The translations under genes were made by a program, and so were the position numbers. From Macrotrachela quadricornifera (Eukaryota; Rotifera; Eurotatoria; Philodinida; Philodinidae), in the NCBI GenBank assembly GCA_022393335.1, contig JAJEKB010022010.1, positions 89,999 through 153,998 on the forward strand: a stretch of 64,000 nt of DNA. Reading direction: 5' to 3'. Below, in pieces: positions 45,547 through 56,424 of the stretch. How positions within the stretch are numbered: position 1 is the first letter of the stretch; every line of letters begins with the position of its first letter. The notes beneath the pieces were generated by a model. It had not been told where the DNA came from. It searched no databases and saw only the letters and a program-made list of their open reading frames with translations.

Positions 45547-46392
45547 ATGAGCAAGTCTGACAACTACTCGACGTTACCAAATAAAGCTCGTGACGATTTC
45601 GAATTACAAATTTTAGACGATGCAGTCAACTACAAGTCAACCATCGAACACTTTGATTTCGATTATGGATCAGTTGACAAGAAGAAACATCTTCATTTTT
45701 CTCTTATTCATAATCTATTAACAGACTCTGAATGTCAATATTATATCAATGAAAGTGAAAGAGCGGGTTATACACCATTAGATGGTTATCAAACATCTTA
45801 TCGTTCGAATGATCGTGTCACAATTGTTTCTTCTTCATTAGCTACTCTCTTATTTAAACGTTTATCATCTTACTTTCCTGATTCGATCACCCATCATGGT
45901 GCTCTATGGGAACCTATTGGATTGAATGAAGTCTTTCGATTTTGTCGTTATGGTCCTGGTGGTGTTTTTGGTGCACATCGTGATTCATACTTTTCTCGTT
46001 CATCAAATGAACGAAGTTTCATTACAATTAACATTTACTTAAATAATACTGACGGTGGATGTACAAGATTTCTTGATTCCATATCTCAAGAAGTTATTTT
46101 TCCATGTCAACCACAAACGGGAAAAGCTCTTACATTTCAACATAATGAATACCATGATGGTGATGTTCTTAAATCGGGTTTGAAATATTTAATGAGAACA
46201 GATTTAATGTATCGATTGAATCCAGAAAGTAATCAATCAATCAATTCTTTAAATGATAAACAGACACAAGCGAAACAATTGTTTGCACAAGCAGAAGAAT
46301 TTGAAGAACAAGGTCAATATGATAAAGCAATTCAGTATTACAAGAAAGCTATTACTCTCTGGCCAACGATTGAACAAGAATTGAACGATTAG
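45547..46392 (+). CDS. 2-oxoglutarate/Fe(II) oxygenase (prolyl-4-hydroxylase-like) with a TPR-like tail
   Basis: A single coding exon of 281 residues from ATG 45547. An in-frame ATG at 45451 would add 32 basic residues, but these look like leader sequence after the TATTGCAG acceptor. The double-stranded beta-helix core shows HRD at His144-Arg-Asp146 (GGVFGAHRDSYF), the distal His203 (NEYHDGDVLKSG) and the 2-oxoglutarate-binding basic residue in GLKYLMRTDLMY (Lys213 or Arg217). These are the full set of ligands for Fe(II) and 2-oxoglutarate. Residues 238-275 (KQLFAQAEEFEEQGQYDKAI) form one TPR-like helical hairpin. No signal peptide, so a cytosolic or nuclear protein hydroxylase rather than an ER collagen enzyme. 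Substrate unknown. Confidence 0.85.
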   Translation: MSKSDNYSTLPNKARDDFELQILDDAVNYKSTIEHFDFDYGSVDKKKHLHFSLIHNLLTDSECQYYINESERAGYTPLDGYQTSYRSNDRVTIVSSSLATLLFKRLSSYFPDSITHHGALWEPIGLNEVFRFCRYGPGGVFGAHRDSYFSRSSNERSFITINIYLNNTDGGCTRFLDSISQEVIFPCQPQTGKALTFQHNEYHDGDVLKSGLKYLMRTDLMYRLNPESNQSINSLNDKQTQAKQLFAQAEEFEEQGQYDKAIQYYKKAITLWPTIEQELND

Positions 46393-48111
46393 AATTCAAA
46401 TTTTGTTTTTTTTTCCTTATTGATTTGTTTCAAAATATGTAAAAGTATACTTGAAAGTATTAGTTATGCAATTTCTATGAAGAGAAAAAACAATACACTG
46501 ATAATATTGAAGCGTATAAAAATATTTTCTGAATCATTTTTTTTTATACAATAACTGAAATTTAAAAGAAGATGTACCCATTTTATTTTAGTGAGAAATA
46601 AAAAAATAATTGGTATCCATCAAAGTCCTATAAATCACTTTGTTTTGTTAAAGCAAAAAGAAAATAAAATGCCATTTCAATGAGCAATTAGCAGACTTCA
46701 AAATTTTAATTTGTTTAATTTTATATTCTCTTCTTGATCAGAATTATCTAAAACATATAAATCCAAAGTGTTAATACATTTGATTGAGCTGATGAAAAGT
46801 TAGCCTAGTTTTACTGTGGAGCATTCATGATTGTCTATTTTTCAAGTAGCAAGTATGTCAATGTTTTTCATTGTTTCAACTGCTATTCAGTCATTTTATG
46901 AGAGTTCAAAATGATTTTGACATATGTCGTACAGTTTTTCTCGTCGACAATATTGTAAAAAGAACGTTAAAAAAAACCCACAGATTCCAAGTGAAAAGAG
47001 GCTCACAATATTGACCAATATAATAATTTAATAAAATGTAATGAATCAATACTTGCTATTTTCTACAGAAATAAGATCAACCAGTAAAACCTAGATAGTT
47101 ATTGTAATATGTGAAAAAAAATAGAAATCAGTTATATAAAATATCTAAACTCATCTTGTTTTAATATCATGCAAACATATAATCAAGCGTATAAGTAGAC
47201 GAATCGAAAGATCAATATTGACAAAAAGAAAATTTTTCGATGAAGACTACATGTATTAGATATTATAATATATTGGATTTAGAGGTATTTGATGATGATG
47301 ATGATGATTAAGATGAGAATATCAAATCAAAAAGTAAAACTTTGAGGAGAGCTTCGATACATCTACCATCTACTATTACATGTATTCATAAATTTCATTT
47401 CGAACATCCGCAGTTCTTCGTTCCGAATCTATGATCTTTTTTAAAAATCAAGCGTTCAAACAGAGTTCTCTATCTAATGTTTTTAAGGAAAATTAGAGAC
47501 GAAAAAAGAGTATTTCTAATGAGTAGGTTAATCAAACTGCTTTTTTCACTTTTAAAGTTAGCAATATACCCATTCTTCTTCGTTTTTTACCAGTATTTAT
47601 TTTGTTTCTCTTTTCTCTTCACTCCAAATACTGACAATGATTCATCCTATGTCATAAAAGAAGAGAAAAGCTTATAAAAATATTTAAAAAAAACATAAGA
47701 GAGCGTTATCTTTTTTAATTAATAGATACACGCGCAAACCTCACAAATCAAAATGAAATATTGATTGACTACACTTTACCATATGTGAAAGGATAAATAA
47801 TCGTATCAGCGTGATTTGTATGCAATTCAAAGATATTGCTTTTTTTATTGTATTAAAAGAGAAGGATAGAGAATTGTCATGTGTGACATATATGATTTTG
47901 CGTATAAATAACTTATCAATAAAATTAATCTCTCACCTATTAGCTACTCAGTTCCTTTTATTTTTTTTCTGACTGCTAGTAGCAAATCAACGGTATAGTT
48001 AGTGAAGAACACAAAAGACAAATATTGTGATAAAGTCACTAGGTTATATATATAGAGAGAGAGAGAGAGCTTATACAATGCATGTAATTCAGTAAAGAGC
48101 ATTTTTGCACA
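46393..48111. other. Intergenic with microsatellites
   Basis: No gene. Simple repeats: (GAT)n at about 47290-47310 and TATATATAGAGAGAGAGAGAG at 48046-48070, directly upstream of the receptor gene. Confidence 0.4.
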
Positions 48112-49281
48112 ATGAGTAACATGACCATATGTTCAATGATTATTTGTCAAAATAATGGCAAATGTTTAATCAATAATACAACAGCAATACCGTATTGTTC
48201 CTGTAATAGATGTTTTACAGGTAATCAATGTGAAATTGAACGATATTCAAAAAATCTTTGGATGTATGGTATATCAAACGAAAATAAAATACATTATAAT
48301 CCATACAATGAACAAATTATACTTGGTGTAATTAGTATAATTTCATTCATAAGCAATATATTATCATTGCAAACATTTTTATTTTCTAAAAAAATATATA
48401 TAACAAATCTGGGTACATATTTAATCTTATATTCATTAACTGGTTTGATTAATAGTATTATACAAAGTCTATTTGCATTTCTCAATGTAGCTTATGATTT
48501 TAAAAAAGCATCGCAATTCAATCGTTTAATATATTGTGCCTTTATACGTTTACTTGTATATTCATTTAATTTTTGTCTCTATTGGCTTGGTTTATATATT
48601 GCAGTTGAACGTGTTCTTATTCAATATTCATTTGTTAGTCTCTATGATTCAAGACGACGATCATTTATTTCTTTGATATTACTCTATATATTAGTACCAT
48701 TATCAAATCTACTGCCAATTATATTTGGTCGAAAAGGTTATAGTTATAATTCATATGATTTTTGCATATTAAATTTTACATCAATTGGTTATACATTCTA
48801 TTCAATATTCTATTATATTAACTATATAACTGCACCACTCTCATTTACAATTGCATGTATATTTATCTTTAAACATCTTATTGAACATCGTATCAAATTA
48901 CTCAATCAAGAATCATTTTGTTCATCATTCATTTTGATTGTGTCAAAACATTATGATTTGTTTCTACCACCACTAGTCTTCTGTCTGTTGACTAGTCCTT
49001 ATTTTATATTTGATAAATTGATGAATTGTTTACGAGCAGATTCGATAGTCGTATCACGTACAGAGAGTGTAATGCAACTATTAGACAACAGTGCATTAGC
49101 ATTAACATTTTTTATTTATATTTATTTATCAAAAATATATCGGAAGGAATTTTGGCAGATATCACCTTTTGGACGATTCTTAATTTATGTTAAAAAACGA
49201 TTTATAAATGGTTTTAATCATCAAATGATTGTTATTCGCACGAATTTACAACAGAAAGTAGCTGTTATAAATATTAAATAA
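48112..49281 (+). CDS. EGF-like domain fused to a seven-transmembrane receptor
   Basis: A single exon of 389 residues. Residues 7-40 have the EGF spacing C-x4-C-x5-C-x10-C-x1-C-x8-C (C7, C12, C18, C29, C31, C40), plus an extra Cys34. Hydrophobic helices follow from residue 69 (IILGVISIISFISNILSLQT), including YLILYSLTGLINSIIQSL, LLVYSFNFCLYWLGLYIAVE, SLILLYILVPLSNLLPIIF, PLSFTIACIFIFK, LFLPPLVFCLLTSPYFIF and ALTFFIYIYLSKIY. ERVL after the third helix stands for the DRY motif of rhodopsin-type GPCRs. There is no cleavable signal peptide; the EGF domain would be carried out by the first helix. The ligand is unknown. I recall similar EGF-7TM receptors as expanded in rotifers. Confidence 0.82.
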   Translation: MSNMTICSMIICQNNGKCLINNTTAIPYCSCNRCFTGNQCEIERYSKNLWMYGISNENKIHYNPYNEQIILGVISIISFISNILSLQTFLFSKKIYITNLGTYLILYSLTGLINSIIQSLFAFLNVAYDFKKASQFNRLIYCAFIRLLVYSFNFCLYWLGLYIAVERVLIQYSFVSLYDSRRRSFISLILLYILVPLSNLLPIIFGRKGYSYNSYDFCILNFTSIGYTFYSIFYYINYITAPLSFTIACIFIFKHLIEHRIKLLNQESFCSSFILIVSKHYDLFLPPLVFCLLTSPYFIFDKLMNCLRADSIVVSRTESVMQLLDNSALALTFFIYIYLSKIYRKEFWQISPFGRFLIYVKKRFINGFNHQMIVIRTNLQQKVAVINIK

Positions 49282-49855
49282 TTATTCTCTATAATGTACT
49301 TCAATTGAGTTTCATATTGTCCATTAATAACTGGAAAAATTATGTGAAAGACATATAAAAGACTTTGTATGTAGTTCATAAATTCCAATAAATGATGAAA
49401 TTGATATCTTGTATTCAGGGTTTAGTTTCATTTCTAGCTTCTACACATCTACAGTGAAATGGTGTATTTTCTCCATTACAGTTTGAATTGTAACTGGTTA
49501 TTGTATTATTTAAACTAAATTTTTATTAACATGAAGACGATATCTATTTGGCATGCTAACACTAAGTATCAAGTGTTTGAATTGATACAATGAAAATTCT
49601 AGAAATAATTCAGACTGCAACTGTTTTACTATATAATCAAAATCGAGAAATCAGCTAGTAGTTTGTTATCATTAAAATAATTTCTGTTGGATACAACGGT
49701 TAAACTGACAAAGGAGCATGGACAACTGTCCAATCACTTTTTAAATAAAAACCATTAAGTTCTAGGTTATCGACTACGCTGATTCCGAATATGACCATGA
49801 GAAATCTCCTAAGACCTTTTGATCAGAGTTATTGGCATTCTACTGGAATCGCAGC

Positions 49856-50400
49856 CTATAATCTATGTATATAAAGAAGAAAGTTTGTTTGTCTGTCTGT
49901 TCTTCATGCATTTGGACACGGTACAAGTAAATGCAATGAAATTTTGCACAGAATACTCTTTCGATCAGAGGAAGATCATAGGGTAGTTTTCAACCCAAAT
50001 TTTTCATCTTAAGAGGGGTGTTTGCCTCCTTCTATTGTTGGATTTACTACAGCAAATGTCTTTTTCAGAGAACTTGTGTATATTATTGTTGTTCTCATTA
50101 ATTCAAGAAAGAAAGTATATAAAACCATGTGCTTTTTGCCATTCGTCACGCGATATTTTAGGATAATCGAAAGACAACGAATAGAATGTATAAGATGAAG
50201 TGCAACTGTATGATTGAAAATATCCATCGAATAAAAAAAGTAAAAAATGAGATAAAATTCTATTACTGATAACTCATAATCTATATTTATAAAGAAGTTG
50301 TGCCTATCTGTCTGTCTAATTTTTATGCGTTTGGACATCACACGAGCTAGTGGTACCAAACTTTTCATCGTATAGTTTTAGGTCCCGAGGAAGATGTCAT
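49856..50400. repeat. Two direct copies of a TCTGTCTGT-type dispersed element
   Basis: ATAATCTATGTATATAAAGA .. GTCTGTCTGT .. ATGCATTTGGACAC at 49858 and ATAATCTATATTTATAAAGA .. TCTGTCTGTC .. ATGCGTTTGGACAT at 50278 are the same start, 420 bp apart, each followed by a similar GAGGAAGAT..CATA block. Comparable words mark the ends of helitron-like or other non-autonomous elements in many invertebrates; which class applies here is open. Confidence 0.55.
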
Positions 50401-50631
50401 AACATTTTTCAGTGTGTAGTCTCACTAATTTTGTTGCCGGAGGGTAGATCCGAAACCTTGATTTTGTTTACCCTTTTTCAAATTTGAAAGCAGGCATACA
50501 AACCACTCGACGAAAACTATATTCAAACATGTATGTTTGAAACTGCCTTATAAATTGATTCATTAAGTAAATAACTTTTTTGATAAATCCTGTACATGAT
50601 TTCTGAAAATTTGGTTATCAACTTTTTTTTT

Positions 50632-50965
50632 AAATAACGATTTCTTATAAAATTTGGTTAAAGCTTTTTAGGGCCAAGGAATCGAATAGCATCATTCGTT
50701 TTTGGAATTTTTCAAATAGATTGTTTTTGCTTAAAAGAACACTTTTTTTGAGAAAATAATGATTTTTCATAAAATTTTACCAAAAGCTTTTGAGATTGGA
50801 GAACCGTATGATATCATTAGTTTCTCAAAATTTTGAAATCAATTTTTTTCATCTGAAAGAGGCCCATTTTTCAAGAATAATGAATATTTTACAAAATTTG
50901 ATTAAGAATTTTTGAGATCGAGAAATCCGAATCTGTTTTCGCTTTCTAAAAGTTTTATGTGGTAT
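50632..50965. repeat. Tandem ~120-bp repeat, 2.7 units
   Basis: Units start near 50632, 50753 and 50876. Each begins AATAA[CT]GATTT followed by AAAATTTGGTTAAAGCTTTT-like sequence, then a GGAGAA/CGAATAGCATCATT-like middle and a TTTTTTCAT end. They are diverged by perhaps a quarter of positions. Noncoding. Confidence 0.7.
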
Positions 50966-51059
50966 GCTTTAAAGTATATTATTAGCAGATTCACACTATT
51001 GGATCTCGGGATTTTTGGTCGAATACTATTCTGCAATTTTGTATTGAGTTTTTTTGAAA

Positions 51060-51450
51060 CTTGCTAAAATTCCGAGAAAGTTCGCAAGATTAAAAATAAT
51101 TCGAAAACCAATTTAGGTTTCGTGATATACGTTTTTCAAATTTAGAAAAGCTCGAAAACTAAAAAGAGATTGTCGGATATCACTTTAGAAACAAAATCGG
51201 CTTGTTGGGCTATGTGAATTTCCTAAAATAGTGATTAGAACCTCGAGCACATCACAAGGGTGTTTGCAAACACTTTTAGAGTGTTCAAATTAGTATTTTG
51301 AAAAATGGAGGAGTGTTTGGAGACTCCGTAACGAAGAAGATATTTTTGAAAACTTTCATGCAGTCGAAAATCCATTCGAAAATCCTAAAAGGTTTCCGAA
51401 TGCATTTCAGTTTTCCCAGATACGGTTTTTTTAGAATGTAGTGTGTTCAA
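51060..51450. repeat. TTTCCGA-rich dispersed repeat, copy 1
   Basis: The distal part (GAAAATCCATTCGAAAATCC, GGTTTCCGAATGCATTTCAG, CGGTTTTTTTAGAATGTAGTG-like end) aligns with the end of 61630-61995 (GAAAACCCTTTCGGAAACG, ATTTCCGACGGATTTCAG, CATTTTTTAGAGTGCAGG). Confidence 0.5.
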
Positions 51451-52260
51451 TATAATTCTGTTTAAATCTTCTAGAATAAAAACAATACAAATACTCAGGA
51501 AATATAAAATGAACTAATACGTCACTTTGTGAGTTTTCAACAAGTAGCAAAACAACACTGTACTATTTCTATATAGTCTATATAGAAAAATGAACAGTAT
51601 TCTCCATAATTAATAGTGAAAAATAAAACATACTATTAATATATATAGTTTATCAATATAGAAAAATAAAAGTATATGAAAGCATATAGTAGAAAAAAGT
51701 AAAGTAGTATATCATTGGAATTAGTAAAAAAACATAAATTAGTTGTGTAGGAAAGAGATAGAAGTATTTTATTAATCTCGATTGTTTTAGTAAAAATGGC
51801 TGTTTGAGAAATATTTTAGAGTGCTGTTGGGTTGAGAGATACCTGTGCTTTGAAGACAGCCAGCTGAAAACATTCATGTATGAAGTTATAAACTGTTTTG
51901 CTTATTGAAATACCACAATGTATTATTCTCTTGAATAGAATTTTACTATAGATATATTTCTTTGATGATTGAAAGAATCTGATTATGAATTTCGATAGAA
52001 GAAAAAACACGCATAAGATCATGTAAGATCTACGTTGCATCCTGCTGCATGTTTCTTTGTTTACGAAGCTTACATAATCTGATAAGATTCGATACAAGCC
52101 ATTAGTCAGTTCTTGTATGTTTCTTCTTATAGGAATCTTAAAAGATTTTTCCCTGACATCTTATTATCTGAATCTTATAAAATCTTTTAAAAAAATAACA
52201 CATACAATAGTACTGAGTCGTATAATATGATCATAGAAAAAGTCTTGTAAGCGGATGGTC

Positions 52261-54075
52261 TTATAAAATATTACATAATCTGCTCTCTGGTTTTTCGGCC
52301 TGGGTTTCTACTTTGTCACGTGCATTTGTACTTGCATCTGCGGCTCTCCTCGCCTGATTTTCAGCTTCTCGAGCATCGGCAGCCGCTCTTTGGCTTTGCT
52401 GTCGTAGCTCTTTCATTTCTCGAATTGTTTGATCGGTTTCCTTCTTTTGAACTTCAAGTTGATTTTTTGTAGTCTTTTGAATATCTTGTACATTTGATGC
52501 TGCCTCTCGAGTAGCACGTGCTGATTCTTTAGCATTTGCAGCAGATTCGCGTGCTGCTTCTTTCGTACGTTCAATATCACGCTCAATTTTTGTACGCATT
52601 TCCGATATTGTTTGTTCGCAAAATACCTTTTGTGTAGCAATCGTTTGCTTTACTGCAGTCTCACAATTGTTAGTTGCCAATTGAAATTCTTTATATCGTT
52701 GTTCGGTTGATTCTACCAGACTTTGCATCTTGCTTACAGCTTGTTCTGCTTTCTGTGCCCATGTTTGGCTCAATTGAGTTGCTTGATTTGCTTCTGCAAT
52801 TGCTTGGAATGATTTAGCTTGTGCTGTTTCAGAAATTGTTTGAATTTCTTTCATTTTCTTTTGTATTTCTTGTTCAATGTTGTTCATACGTTTGTCGATT
52901 AGTTGAGTTAAAACTGCTTCCATATCTTTCAATTTTCCATGTAATTTTTCCGATATTTCCTTATAATGTGTTTCATTATCTTTTTTCATTGTTTCTCGAT
53001 TTGTTATTGCTTCTTGCTTGATTTGTTCATCAGCAGCATCGATTGACGTTTGAAAAAATTTTAATTCCTCTTGAATATCTTCACGTAAAATATCAACACT
53101 TAGTTCAATTGTTTCTTGTGCTCTTTTCAATTCATATTGAACATCTTTTGAATCAACAAAGATCTTCTGTTCATGAAGTATTTTGGCTACTTGATTGGCT
53201 GTTTCTTTTGTAATCAATGATTTGTTAGCATGTTCATCGTTTCGATTAGCATAAGCTTGTGCATGTTCGGTAATGTCTTCAAATCTAGTTAAAATATCTC
53301 CAAGATCATCATATTTCGCTATCCTTAGTTTCCGTTCTTCAACAATCGAATTAAATACTTTTTCATCGGATGAAAATGGTGTAACATAAACATATCCAAA
53401 TTTTTTTAGATCATCAAGTTCATTATCAGTAATTTTTTTCGGTACTGAGTATTGATAAATATTACCATCGCTATTAACAATAGAAACACAACCAAGTAGA
53501 TAACGTAACTGTACTTTTTCGCTAATTTCTGCATCTAAGAAATTTCTGGTCTTTATAGGAATTTTTTGTTGTCCAGCTGAAAGGCCAACAACATCTGTTA
53601 CTTTCATGGTTGTTCCTTGATCAACGGGATTTTTCTTAGCTACATATAGCCATAATTGTTGTGGCAATGGTTCATTTGGAACAATCTTATTTTTGCCTGT
53701 CAGAAGAGCTTCGATTATCCAAGCGGTTGCATATTCACCAACCATGAAAACGGCCATCTCTTCGTAACTTTCTGGACGAACATCGTAAAACACATCTTTA
53801 ATCCATTTAATTTTATCATTAAACATATTGCTACCCTTGATCTTTTGCAATGGATCGATTGACTGAATTTGTTCTTTATAGTAGAGTGTTATCATACCGG
53901 CTGTGTCAGATGCTATTCGATTGAGTTCCTCAATATTACCAACATTTGATATATGATACCATTCTTTTTTCTGCTCTTTTTCGTTAAGTTTTGATAGCAC
54001 AGGATTAAGTGATGATTTTATATGAGAGATTATTATATTCACTAAAAGACAAATCAAATGTCGTTTATAGTTCAT
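52261..54075 (-). CDS. 604-residue coiled-coil protein with C-terminal CNIL (possible CaaX box)
   Basis: One long exon, minus strand. The first ~25 residues are hydrophobic (HLICLLVNIIISHI) and may be a signal anchor; they also overlap an acceptor-like CTTTTAG, so the true start could be downstream. Residues about 35-250 are a globular domain I do not recognise (WLYVAKKNPVDQGTTM; VQLRYLLGCVSIVNSDGNIY). From about residue 255 to 590 it is continuous alpha-helix with heptad character, becoming Ala/Glu/Arg/Lys-rich at the end (KEAARESAANAKESARATRE), somewhat like LEA-type helices. It ends SRLCNIL: a cysteine four from the end, followed by two residues and Leu, which fits a geranylgeranylated CaaX box. 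That would make it a peripheral cytosolic membrane protein, in conflict with a secretory signal. Function unknown. Confidence 0.75.
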   Translation of the reverse strand: MNYKRHLICLLVNIIISHIKSSLNPVLSKLNEKEQKKEWYHISNVGNIEELNRIASDTAGMITLYYKEQIQSIDPLQKIKGSNMFNDKIKWIKDVFYDVRPESYEEMAVFMVGEYATAWIIEALLTGKNKIVPNEPLPQQLWLYVAKKNPVDQGTTMKVTDVVGLSAGQQKIPIKTRNFLDAEISEKVQLRYLLGCVSIVNSDGNIYQYSVPKKITDNELDDLKKFGYVYVTPFSSDEKVFNSIVEERKLRIAKYDDLGDILTRFEDITEHAQAYANRNDEHANKSLITKETANQVAKILHEQKIFVDSKDVQYELKRAQETIELSVDILREDIQEELKFFQTSIDAADEQIKQEAITNRETMKKDNETHYKEISEKLHGKLKDMEAVLTQLIDKRMNNIEQEIQKKMKEIQTISETAQAKSFQAIAEANQATQLSQTWAQKAEQAVSKMQSLVESTEQRYKEFQLATNNCETAVKQTIATQKVFCEQTISEMRTKIERDIERTKEAARESAANAKESARATREAASNVQDIQKTTKNQLEVQKKETDQTIREMKELRQQSQRAAADAREAENQARRAADASTNARDKVETQAEKPESRLCNIL

Positions 54076-54514
54076 ATCTCACTTTTACTATTTTACTAAA
54101 ACATCTTAGACTAATATAGAAGGAGAATACAACTCATACTGTACAATACTTCAACTTTAGTTAATCTATCGGGTGGTAGTGTGGGACATTTAAATTCAGG
54201 TTATGATATATGTTAATATTAGTATTCGAAAATTCTAATAGTGTTACGATTGCGCATGTATACGGATTGATTACATTATTTTTATATCATTTGAACTTAT
54301 CTGAAGAAATATTTTTAACTACGTTTTATAAAACGTGTAAACATAAGCTCCAAAGACTGTAAATAGCCTCTTTTTGCGAATCGATACTAACTGCAGAATT
54401 GTCAAAAGTATTTTCAACAGAGTTAAGCGCAAAATACAAATGAAAATCTATATAAAATTGAATTTATGAATAGTAATAGTAATTGATAAGAAGATTACAA
54501 ACTATAAAATTATA
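54076..54514. other. 5' flank of the coiled-coil gene
   Basis: AT-rich; nothing recognised. Confidence 0.35.
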
Positions 54515-55000
54515 GGTAAATATGTTATTTGTCGACAAATTCTCATTAACAGAACATTTCGTCTACATAATGCTTCACCGACAAACATTTTATCAATGAA
54601 TTCCCATGAACATCTGTTCTTTGGTTGAAAATATTTTCTTAGTCATAGAGAGCACTCCAAATGTGAAGGCGTGAGTGTGTAGTGCGAGAGAAAATTCAGT
54701 GAATTCTTAAGCCTTAACCAATCTGAAAAATAATTGGAAGAGTCTGAATCGTCTGGGGCAGACTGCGAAGCTTTTAGAAATATGTTTTGTGATGAAATAT
54801 ATGCAATTTCGCTCAGTGCTACCCTGAAATTCTTCCATTGTTGTCAAAGGAGTAGAGTTAATTAGCTAATCCTACGGAACTTGTCTGCTAACGGTGAGAC
54901 AAATAAAAAAGATAAAATTATTCACTTTCGATGAAATGCGTGTTGACAAAATGACTTGTCGAATAAATGTTTATCGACGAAATGCCTTTCGACCGATAAT
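54515..55000. mobile_element. Dispersed noncoding element with subterminal GTCGACAAA motifs, copy 2
   Basis: Same family and orientation as 16957-17385, but with longer subterminal arrays: ACATTTCGTCTACATAATG and ACCGACAAACATTTTATCAA at the left, TTGACAAAATGACTTGTCG and ATCGACGAAATGCCTTTCG at the right. The right-hand words are the inverse of the left-hand ones, so the ends can pair. No coding capacity. Confidence 0.75.
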
Positions 55001-56424
55001 AGGGAATTCGAATATGATTGACTATTTTCATGAGCGTTGAAATACAAAGCTATAAGATTCCATGGAAATTTTTCAAGCATTGAATTCTAAAGAGCTCACT
55101 CCATTGATTACCTTGCAATGAAGATGTTTACGTCGATTATTAAAAATACGGAACATATTATATCAAATGGAAGCTAAAACCGTAAAAGCGATGAGGTCAA
55201 AATATTAGCAGCTATTTGCATGCCTAGAGGAAAGTCGTCGAATTTTACTGTAGTTAAAGTGTATGCAATACATTCACAGTTCAAAATGTCAAGAGAATAT
55301 TTTTTGTGATGATTCGATAGAACTTGTTGAATGACGTTAGAAAAAAACTGGCAGCTCAATCCCTGAAAGATTAAAATGTCAAGCACAATATAGTTGTTAG
55401 TGCTAATTGTAGATAGATAAAACTTGACTATAAACTGAGAACACTTCCTATTCCGCGAATTCAATCGTCATTGAACGTCAAACGCGTCATAAACATTGAT
55501 CGACTTCCGTCAATTCCACAATTTTGGGAATTGATTGAAGACGGAATTCCACATCCGGAATTGCTTCTTGCCCTCACTCTCACGCATGCTGTTGTGCTTA
55601 AAGGTTGTTTGCAGATAACTATCTAATTCCGAGAATTAATGGAACTGGGTCAATGTCGAACAATCGTTTCATAATATATGACGACAGAATTCCCGAAACT
55701 AGAAGGAACTGATTCCGGAATGTTCAGCATTGCGGAATAGGATGACTGCTCTATAAACTTATAGTCAAGCCCTTCGCCTTGCATACACCATCATGGTTAA
55801 TATAAGACTATATCTGAACAAAAGTTCATCAGCTTTATTAGAAGACCACGAAATAATTAATAATTAGTTAAATATTGACATTTTTATATCATTTTTTTTT
55901 CGAGAAATTGCATTACATTATACAATGTATGACATATTTTTAAGCAAAAGTGATAATTTTTCAATGCAAAATACTTAAAATACATGAATAAAAATTACAA
56001 ATTAATTCTGTAGAGAGAAACATAATGGAGTCTGACTGTCACGTTTGTGATAGGCCGTTGCTACGATGTCCGCCACGCTTTATGGCGCATACATAAAGAT
56101 TGCAAGACTATCGATCACGGTCCGTAGAGAAGGAGGAAGAAGATAGGCGCAACATTTCACGCTCAAAAACTTCTACATTCGCTTTTAGGTCGTATGTCAC
56201 AAGATGTATCTTAGATTTTAAAAAAGTTTTATGAATTTTTGAAATTTTCGATCTATTTTTCCCGCATATTTAAAAATAACGATAACTTCGACTCTTTGTC
56301 TAAAATTTATTAAAACCTTTTTTTAAAATATCAAATTTTGTTTAAATGCAACTCAACGAGTTCTATCTAATCATCATAAAAAAAGCTTTATTAAAATTTT
56401 CAAACTTGAGCATTTTACATATAT
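55001..56424. other. Intergenic with dispersed repeats
   Basis: The block at about 55470-55760 is rich in GGAATTCC-type words and ends like 22941-22990. At 56030-56170 a stretch is less AT-rich (GATAGGCCGTTGCTACGATG) but matches no RNA gene I can recognise. Confidence 0.4.
55705..55753. repeat. Terminal segment of a dispersed GAATTCCG-rich repeat (copy 2)
   Basis: Counterpart of 22941-22990 in the same orientation: GAACTGATTCCGGAAT, then GCGGAATAGGATGACTGCTC. Confidence 0.5.

Larger units (their letters stand above)
49282..52260. other. 3-kb repeat-rich region
   Basis: No gene. It holds two direct copies of a TCTGTCTGT-containing element (49856-50400), a three-unit tandem repeat (50632-50965) and a TTTCCGA-rich repeat (51060-51450) related to 61630-61995. 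Confidence 0.5.

Noticed and set aside
46785..46830. CTGATGA string as a possible hammerhead ribozyme core
   Set aside because: The matching GAAA and stem sequences are absent at the required spacing.
50009..50368. Minus-strand 119-codon open frame
   Set aside because: It crosses two repeat copies (TCTGTCTGT element), begins without a convincing start and shows no protein family.
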